A DNA stretch of 64,000 nucleotides, taken from Amphibalanus amphitrite. Its lineage: Eukaryota > Arthropoda > Thecostraca > Balanomorpha > Balanidae. The translations under genes were made by a program, and so were the position numbers. Location: NCBI RefSeq assembly GCF_019059575.1, contig NW_024881530.1, positions 930,001-994,000 on the forward strand, read 5' to 3'. The notes below the pieces were generated by a model. The model saw nothing but the letters and a program-made list of their open reading frames with translations, did no database searches and had not been told where the DNA came from. Positions 56,839-64,000 of this stretch are shown piece after piece (positions within the stretch are counted from its first letter, which is position 1; each line of letters starts with the position of its first letter).

Positions 56839-57378
56839 CCTGAAACAAATATTTAACATCAGTTTAACAAAATTAATAGGCCTAAAGTACAAGCTCGAGA
56901 CAGGAAATCTGAATCAATTCAAGAGTGAAGTCATGCATTTCAATTTACAAGCAAATTCTGGTCAAATATGCCACAAAAAGATAACTACTCACCCAAGAAG
57001 TGTTACTGATTTGAGTAAAAAGTATTCTTCAACCAACAACTCCTTCGACTTGTCAGCACCAGGCACAAAAATAACTGCGCACAGTCACCTATCCTTGCAC
57101 AACACAAAGGACTTCACTCGCTCACACATTCTAAACACACAAATACCCAGGTGCTAAAGTGTATTAGATTCGATGACGTAGGCGTAATATTGGCGAATGA
57201 AAGGTGAGGAAAATTATTGTCAGGTCTTCATTTGTAAATAATCCTGTCAAAATATGAACAAATAGCCATCTGGAAAATTATCTTAGATCGCTTCATTTGT
57301 AATTTATCTAATAAATGCACTTTATTTTGGTAACTACGTTGATAAAGGCGTGTTTTGTATGCAGCGATTTTGGACTTA

Positions 57379-57505
57379 TGACGTCATTGTTAAATCTTTT
57401 CAAACAAATAGACAAGAGAAGAAGTCAATCTTGATGCTCGTGAATCATTTGACGTCACGACCTGAGCTACGTCATCAACTACGTCATGAAGTACGTCACG
57501 ATTGG
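57379..57505. promoter_or_regulatory. CRE-type (TGACGTCA) cluster 0.6 kb upstream of syntenin start exon
   Basis: Perfect TGACGTCA at 57379-57386 and 57450-57457, followed by three TACGTCA half-type sites up to about 57500. These are CREB/ATF-type sites by consensus. They lie upstream of the syntenin ATG exon, where its untranslated first exon and promoter are expected. Confidence 0.45.
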
Positions 57506-59106
57506 ATTTCCCTTTCGTGATTCAGGATATTTGATCACGTCAAGGCCGACGATGTCTTCCCGTATCCTGCTAGTCCAAGGCCAGGCTTGTCCGTCCTCGC
57601 CCGCCATTACGTGTGGCTCACGCTTCACTTGAATGATGAATCTCATCTCAGACCCATCACCCATCGGGTCAACAAATCAAACATCGCACATCTGGATACA
57701 GTAGGGTGTATTATCGGCACCCATTGGCAACATATAGATGAAGTCACGGCTGGGAGGCATTATTTCTGAGCCGGCTGCCGCGCGCCGGAGGCTAAACACG
57801 ATGTGTGTAACTCGGCTACACGACGAGAGCACTGCAGCTGCTGCTGAAGACCCGACCCAAGCGACCGCCGCACCGCGCTACCGCGACCAGAAGCCGAGAA
57901 TGGCAGACCGGCACCGGCCCCTGATTACCCCGCTGCAACTAAATCACACAAATGATGGCTAAATCCGCTCACAGAGAGTGGAAAGATATGGCAAATAATA
58001 AAATATAGTGATCAAGGAAAGGTACCAAGCATGGTCGACATATCACCACTTTATACTGCCGGGGCAGATAGGCAAATTATCACACAAATCAGTGCATAAC
58101 AAGCGCAAACCAATCAGAATAATCATATAACTGAAAACGATCGATCATCGACAAACTCCGCTCGCTGCTCTCATATTGCTGATGTCGCTGACCAAAGTGC
58201 ATCACCGCCTCTCTGGGACGGTCGCCCTCTGCCCCCTGAACCCTGACCGGACGCGTCAGTCTGTCTCCAGCCGGTGGGGGGCGACAGCGGCCAGCCGCCG
58301 CGACCCGCCTCTGGAAGATTGGGGACACAACGAGTACACAGAGATACACACGCAAAACGCCGATGTAGATAATGCACGGTCGGGTGGCGCGAGTCGCGGG
58401 ACGGGCGCTCCCCCAGCGCCGGTTGCCTCGCGACTGTGACCCATTAACGGTTCGGCACTGCATACTGCACAACTGGAAGGATATATGCTTACACGCGCAG
58501 GCACTCACACGTGATTCCCTGCATAACGCGATTCGCATGCACACGTGATAACAACGAATATCAACAGCGGGTAGGTAAAGGTAATAACGGAAAACGGCAG
58601 ACGCCTCACGGCGCCTGTGTTGGAGTGTCGAGTTACGGTCGGAACTGACAGTTTGTTCAGCGGTCTAGCGGAAGGCAAACGATTAGCGACCCCAGCTGTG
58701 ACCGTTCGGACTTGTTCTAGCAGTGGTACAGGTGCACTAAGGTCCCATTGATTATTGTCAGTGTTGTCGCGCGTCCCCCGGCACCCCACGCTATCTTTGG
58801 CTATCTACTTCTGAGCACCACCGCAAACAATTCCGTCGATAACAGAACGTGGCCTAATATCACCAGTCAAACTCACAACGGCACCCGTCCCTGGCACAGC
58901 GTCGAATAGCGCCGTACTGAAGGGCATACCGACGGGTGAGCAACAACTAACCACATCTAACCAACACTGACTTATCTGGGTGTCTCACTGCATAGCTCGG
59001 GTATGGGATCCATACGGTCAACGATCAGCCTGGGTGCCAACAACACCCAACGTATCAGCACGCTTGTGACGCGACGCGAACCTGCGCGGCGGGCGTAACG
59101 TGACGC

Positions 59107-59135
59107 TGACGTAACAGTGACGTCACATAACGTGA
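59107..59135. promoter_or_regulatory. CRE-type site group between the unrecognised gene and syntenin
   Basis: TGACGTAA at 59107, TGACGTCA at 59118-59125, with ACGTGACGC repeats on both sides. Possibly part of the syntenin promoter region. Confidence 0.35.
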
Positions 59136-59388
59136 CGCTCGCGAGTGACACACGCAAAGGCAGGAATGTGAACCTCCTCCTAGACCACCGAGCCGAGGCA
59201 CTGGTGCTGCCCGGATGGCACATCCGACCGTGTACGTTAGCGCTGCCCAGCACACGCCCCAAAAATCAACAAATCACACCGATTACGCAAATTCACTAAC
59301 GACCCATTCAGACTCGGTACCTGACTGCTAGCTACCAGTCTACCCACCTAGCACTGGCCTACACACCTGCCCTGCCTCTCATCTCTTC

Positions 59389-60074
59389 CTACACATCAGT
59401 GGTGCGCGCGTTGGCCGTCACCGCCAGTGACTCCCTCCTCACAGAGTACACGACCGCGGGCTCCGATCGACCGTGTCCCACCGCCTCGTCCGAGGCCGTG
59501 CTGGTCACAGACGAGCTGTCCGTCTCGCGACGTTCGCGGCGCGGCGTGGCGCTCTCCGAGCCAGAGCTCACCACTCGCAGCTCCCCGGGCTCTAGACGCG
59601 CCAGCGGAGGGCCCGGCGGCCACTCTTCGTCACCGTTCAGGGCCAGAGAGTTGCGCGCGCTAGATGGAGTGCCATTGGGCGCGCTGCTGCCCCCGCCGGA
59701 GCCTGTGCGCCGGCCGGAGCGTTTTGAGTCGCCCTTCTTCTTGCTCTTCTCGCCGGCGCCGCCAGCTCCGGCCGCTCCGCTGCCGGCGCCGGTACCAGAA
59801 CTGACAACACCATCAGCTGCCCGATCGCCGCCGCTGTCCAGTCGTTTCTTCTCCTCAGCTCCGCGCTTTTTGACGAGACCCGGCAGCGCCGCCAGCATGG
59901 CCGTCACGTGCTTGTCGGGTCCACTGCGCTCACGCTCGGCGGGCCGGTGTTTGCGTTCCTTGAGGCGACTCTTTGCGGCGGGCGCGTCGGCCGTCTGGTC
60001 GTCCTCGGTCTGTTCGGAGATTACCGACAGGGGCTCGCCGTCGTGCGCCGCGCCCGGCTGGATAGGAATGTCGT
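59389..60074 (-). CDS. Candidate terminal exon B of the unrecognised gene (228 codons with stop, ends -TTDV)
   Basis: The acceptor ctccgtttcag is followed by ACGACATT in phase 1, the same phase and first bases as exon A. The frame is open to TAG 59391-59389. It encodes DDIPIQPGAAHDGEPL, a charged KSRLKERKHRPAERERSG, a helix-like HVTAMLAALPGLVKKR, a Gly/Ser-rich linker and a Ser-rich tail ending RTTDV. T-D-V is a class I PDZ-ligand pattern; its use by any PDZ protein is only inference. It probably alternates with exon A. Family unknown. Confidence 0.55.
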
Positions 60075-60355
60075 CTGAAACGGAGAGTGGGAAATGGTCA
60101 CCCGAGTGGCCATTGCGGTCAACAACTAACAACAAACGGTCGAAAAGGCATCGCAAGGCACTTAGCCAAAATGTCCACAGAAGTTAGGTTCAATTCACTT
60201 TACGTGAGAAAAGCTACGCATCAGAGAGAAGTGCAAGGCACCATACAAACACACAATCGATGGTCACAATTGAAGCTTCCCTCGCCTCGATTCCGCCTCA
60301 CTCTGCGGGCTGCGGCACCCACCTCGGTAGGCCAGGATCACAGAAGAACACAGGA

Positions 60356-61239
60356 TCAGGGTGAGGATGTGTGGAACTTGTCTGTATCGTCCGAGGACGC
60401 CTCGCCATCTGACGCGCTGTACAGCGAGGTTGTCTGTGATGAGCGGGGCGAGTTGGGTAGCTCCAGCGCCACCATGGTCGGTGACAGGGCCGCTGGTGAC
60501 GGTTGCTCTCCAGCTGAGCAGGTTCGTCCGTCTCCTGAGCCGCTCGGGCTGGCCTCTGCCGCACTGCACCCGCCTCCGTCTGGTGAGGGAGGCTCCAGGT
60601 CTCCGACTACATACTCGTCGGGAGCGGGAGGCGCTGAAGGTCTCACTGAGGCGTCACTCGCGGGGTTGGCTGTTATATCAGCATCTGGAGGTTCATCGGG
60701 GGATTCCTCCGACAGCCAAGTGGAGGAAGCTGTCCTCCAGCTGCTGGAGGCTCCTCCGCGCGTGCTGTCGGAGAAATGCACCGACGGCCGTGCGGAGTTC
60801 CTGTACGGAACTCCTGACGAGGAAGGCTCGGACGCCGACCGGCCCGTCCACGGGTCATCCCACCAGCCGCCTTTGAACACACCGAGCCGCCGCCAGTCAC
60901 CCAGCTCTGTTTGCCACGTGCCGCGCTGCTCTGCCTCCTCTCTCGTCAGGATCCAGTGGAAACTATCCGTCGACACGGATCCACGCGCCTCTGGATGATC
61001 CTCCCCACTACTACTGCTTCCCTCCAGCAGTGCCGGATCCCTGTTCGGATCCAGATCCACTCCCGGATCCTGGTCGGACGCGTGGTCGTGCCGGCCGCGA
61101 CTGCGCCGGATGCGTCGTTTGATGCTGCGGATACCCTTTCGCAGTTTGCTGGTGGCCGTGGCGGCAGGTGAGGGCGTGTGGGCCACACTGGCCGGTCCTG
61201 ACGAGTCGGTGGTGTCCTCCGGAGGAGGATCAATGTCGT
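60356..61239 (-). CDS. Candidate terminal exon A of the unrecognised gene (294 codons with stop)
   Basis: The acceptor ctgttcctcag is followed by ACGACATT in phase 1, matching the previous donor. The frame is open for 884 bp to TGA 60358-60356. It encodes DDIDPPPEDTTDSSG, a strongly basic patch SKLRKGIRSIKRRIRRSRG, then a Ser/Pro/Glu/Asp-rich, probably disordered acidic tail with FHWILTREEAEQ and WWDDPW inside. I found no convincing phase-1 donor near its end, so I treat it as a terminal exon. Family unknown. Confidence 0.55.
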
Positions 61240-61479
61240 CTGAGGAACAGAGAGGACGGGATGGCGAGAGAGGAACAGGATGAGGACGGGTGGGTGGGGT
61301 TGAGGCAAGGAGAACAATAAAGGATACTCATAATCGTATTGAGAAATATCGTGAGAAATTTCTATTGAGAAAAGTTCAAAAAGATGGAGAAATATTTAAT
61401 ATTACAATTTACAACATCCACAGCGCAGACCTCCCGCAATCCCCACCAAACAACCCTCTCCCAGTATCGCTTAACTCAC

Positions 61480-61593
61480 CTGGCAGTTTTTTGGTGCGGA
61501 ACGAGGCGTTGGTGATGATAAACTTGTTGACTGCGGCCGGCAGTGACGTCACAGAAGGCAGCTCGGTCAGGTTCAGCTGGCTATCTGTTAGAC
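61480..61593 (-). CDS. Internal exon of the same unrecognised gene, with an alternative upstream acceptor at 61677
   Basis: The acceptor is ccttaccag and the donor CCAG|gtgagt; it is 114 bp, phase 1 to phase 1. It encodes LTDSQLNLTELPSVTSLP, then AAVNKFIITNASFRTKKLP. The 5' part is duplicated in tandem 84 bp upstream, with its own acceptor cctttgtcag at 61677. Use of that acceptor adds 28 in-frame codons and repeats LTDSQLNLTELPSVTSLP. Confidence 0.6.
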
Positions 61594-61677
61594 CTGGTAA
61601 GGAGAGGGGGTTGGTCAGTGTCGGCAGTGACGTCACAGAAGGCAGCTCGGTCAGGTTCAGCTGGCTGTCCGTTAGAC
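61593..61677 (-). repeat. 84-bp tandem duplication of an exon start
   Basis: The acceptor and first 18 codons of the exon at 61593-61480 are repeated with few differences, beginning at 61677. Both copies keep a pyrimidine tract and AG, and the frame stays open through both. Confidence 0.85.
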
Positions 61678-62005
61678 CTGACAAAGGGAGGAGAGGGACG
61701 TTTGGGCAGCTGTTCGGAACAAGACTGGACGTCTCTCGCGTTAACGGAAACCGTTAACAATGTAAATTACGATGAGGAAAATTAGCCACACTAATGAACG
61801 CTACGAAACAAACACCGGAGCCTAGCACATAGCTTTTTCAGCATGTTTGGTCATTCCCTCGAAATAATCCTGCGTTTCGCCGTCCCTAAAAGCACACTAT
61901 TATTTGTATCACATGACAGAAATACACGAATCCCACACGTTCGAAGCCCTCAAGTCTCCCCTCCAAACCATCTTCCTCCTCCCTCCTAACGATCGTCCTG
62001 CTCAC

Positions 62006-62187
62006 CTGCCGGCGATATGTTGAGCGAGTTCCTCATGGCGTTGGCGGCCACGGTGACCTTGGCGCTGACATCGTACTGCCCCCGGAAGGTGACCGCCTCG
62101 AGCGCCTGCGTGGCGGCCGCTGTGACCGTCTCGTACCTGCAGCAGGTGTAGGTGGGATCGCCTGGGTCCAGGTGCAGGGACGGCGTG
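62006..62187 (-). CDS. Internal exon near the 3' end of an unrecognised gene upstream of syntenin
   Basis: The acceptor gccggccag follows a long pyrimidine tract (ctcctctgccccctccctg), and the donor is GCAG|gtgagc. The 182-bp frame is open in phase 2 to phase 1: TPSLHLDPGDPTYTCCRYE, then an Ala/Thr-rich helix-like ATQALEAVTFRGQYDVSAKV and NAMRNSLNISPA. Codon structure and phase match the next exon. I do not recognise the protein; the 5' part of the gene lies beyond the window or in exons I could not place. Confidence 0.6.
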
Positions 62188-62765
62188 CTGGCCGGCGGAC
62201 AACGCGGAACGACAGGGAGGGGGCAGAGGAGCGAGATGGCAGGGAAAGAGAGGGGACAGAGGGCAGGTGGGATGTCACGATGGCAGGGGAAGGAGATGAG
62301 AAAGCAGACAAAGGTAACGGTATCAGGGATATGGTAATGGGAGCGATTATTAGGTAATGGTTGGCGTAGTGAATAAATGGCGGTTACATGAGGTGGTAGA
62401 AGATATTCAATGGTTGTAGACGAAGAAACGAAGGAAGACCACGGTTGGACATCGGAAAGGACATCGGATTAGGCAAAGCAGGAAGCAAAGCCGAATGCAG
62501 GGAAGCCAATTCAAAGGCGTTGATAAAGCCAGGGTCACGGACGGATTCAGGAAAACGGTATTGAAAGAGGCAGAGGGTACGGCGGTGAAGAATAGGTATC
62601 GTGATGATAGAATTGGGGGCGTGGAAGGAAGGAGGACCGACATGGCGGGGGCGGGGGCGGGGGCGGGGGCGGGGCGGGCGAGGCATGCTGTTAGCTGAGC
62701 AGCAGGCGACACACAAATGCAGCATGCCCGACTCTGCGGCATTACACTGCGCATGCGCGAGCTCA

Positions 62766-62876
62766 TGACGTCACAGGGAGGAGCTCTGCAGCTCCGGCTG
62801 ACGTCACGGCAGGCCGAGATGCACCACTATGACGTCACATCTAGTACGACTGACGTCACACACAGCATAGACGTCA
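62766..62876. promoter_or_regulatory. Array of five CRE-type sites
   Basis: TGACGTCA at 62766, 62799, 62830 and 62851, and AGACGTCA at 62869. Spacings are 33, 31, 21 and 18 bp. The array lies in an intron or upstream region of the unrecognised gene, next to a (GGGGGC)n stretch near 62645. Confidence 0.55.
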
Positions 62877-64000
62877 CATATGGGTCTTCTGCTTCGACAA
62901 CAAGCAGAGACGCATAGGCCGTGTTATAATCAATTCTGGACACACAATCAAATTCTTAGGGTGTGGCCTGTTATCACACAGCAACACAGAAATGCATAGA
63001 GCACGACAGATAGCACACTGCACGGTTCGCAGATACAAGCTAACAGAGTTTCCAGAGAAACACGAAATGGCTACACGATCATCCAGGTCTCGCACTTGGC
63101 TGCAAACATCCTTACAGTAACCAGCCGGCAGCCACATCCTCATTCCACAGCTCACAGCCAGGCATCCACATTTCCACAGTCCAGTCCACACCCTGAACAT
63201 CCACAGTTCACTAAACCGACACATAAACGCACTGGCCACACTAGACACAGGAACAGACATCGTTGCGATCGGCCGACAACCTCGACACAGCTGACAAACA
63301 CACTGCAGGCGTTAATGCAATCTGGCAACAACACATCTACGTACGCATAGTTCGTCATTGCAACATTCAGTCCTCGAGTCCGCACAAAGCATGCATGCAC
63401 GCTCAGGTCAAATAGCTACCGTAACTCGCGCATAAAATCCCTTGGGGCAAACCCAGGTTCGTACCTACTTTAAAAATGTGGGGATACGTCGGCCAGACCG
63501 ACTTTAGAAAACTCTGGCGATTTTTTTGTTCGAGCGTTGCGGTGAGTAGACCATGCTCCTCACCCAACAGTTAACACCCGCGGTCTGAACAACACGGGAT
63601 AGTGGCCGGCCCCGACCGCGTGCATAGGCCACGCCGGGTGACCACCGACGCCGAGGGCGAGCCGGGAGGGGCGGCCAGCGGGCACAAACTCGTCTGCCAC
63701 GCCAGGGCCCTTACACTTACCGTGCGCTTCGGGCTGTGACGACTCGGGAAGAAGGGACACACACCGCGGAAGCGATACGAGCTTATTCGTACGAGCTCGT
63801 ACTATGTTCGTAGCTCTTGAGTGGACTAGCTAGCTGTCGCTCTATGTTTACCGAGGGGAAGTTCGATCCAGCGCTCAGCAGAAGCAAACTTAGATTGACC
63901 TGTTGGTTTCCCAGAATATGAATAGCGATGAGCGACCGCTGTCCCAAAATTAGCCAGCTGCCATTCCCTGAATGGTCAGACTTACATGATGAAGTATATT

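Larger units (their letters stand above)
56842..59388. other. Intergenic/promoter region upstream of syntenin
   Basis: It contains the CRE cluster at 57379-57505, a GC-rich CpG patch at 57760-58440 and a CRE group at 59107. The untranslated first exon of syntenin should be here, but I could not choose between several GT sites. Confidence 0.4.

Noticed and set aside
59399-60187. 262-codon plus-strand frame antisense to terminal exon B
   Set aside because: The minus strand has the acceptor, matching phase and biased low-complexity protein; the plus frame is its GC-rich shadow.
63560-63830. Possible further exon of the upstream gene ending at a strong donor CACG|gtaagt (63721)
   Set aside because: The donor is good, but no acceptor or reading phase could be fixed, and the phase needed by the exon at 62187 meets a stop a short way upstream. 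Left unannotated.
1-64000. Bacterial-type features (operons, CRISPR arrays, rRNA genes, riboswitches)
   Set aside because: The window is clearly a metazoan nuclear sequence with spliced genes; no repeat-spacer array or rRNA-like sequence was seen.

Overview
This is a repeat-rich piece of an animal nuclear genome. Genes are split by GT-AG introns, and LINEs, an LTR retroelement and many TIR transposons and MITEs are present. There are no operons. The best organism guess is an arthropod, perhaps a crustacean: the syntenin gene is clearly metazoan and a short AACCT/TTAGG-type tract (the arthropod telomere motif) lies near 3.85 kb. No marker fixes the species.

The one confidently named gene is syntenin (SDCBP family), on the minus strand with eight coding exons from 56830 down to 34026. 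Every exon joins in phase to give 305 codons: LYPxL-type N-terminal motifs, PDZ1, PDZ2 and the conserved family tail. A second minus-strand gene model (two exons, 431 codons, low-complexity protein, family unknown) lies inside syntenin intron 3 at 49273-51287. Upstream of syntenin, also on the minus strand, are the last exons of an unrecognised gene (62187 to 59389). They show an 84-bp partial exon duplication and two candidate terminal exons sharing the same acceptor and phase. TGACGTCA (CRE-type) clusters lie upstream of both genes.

The 11-kb intron 5 of syntenin holds a decayed Tc1-like copy, a Ty3/gypsy-type LTR element and a long CR1/Jockey-like LINE. The LTR element has lost most of gag-pol but keeps an integrase tail, a splice-acceptor-like site, an ORF with a coiled coil and an SGNH/GDSL hydrolase domain in the env position, a polypurine tract and a 3' LTR. 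Intron 1 holds a TTAA-flanked piggyBac-type element with a CR1-like LINE fragment nested in it. Intron 7 holds a long hairpin between 14-bp direct repeats.

The left half (1 to 34 kb) has no gene I can support. It contains a telomere-like tract, two related minisatellites around a 1.17-kb palindrome, a hAT-type MITE, a tandem dimer element, and a four-level nest of TIR elements at 20.87-27.27 kb. About 3.1 kb of that nest is repeated almost identically 8.35 kb upstream.
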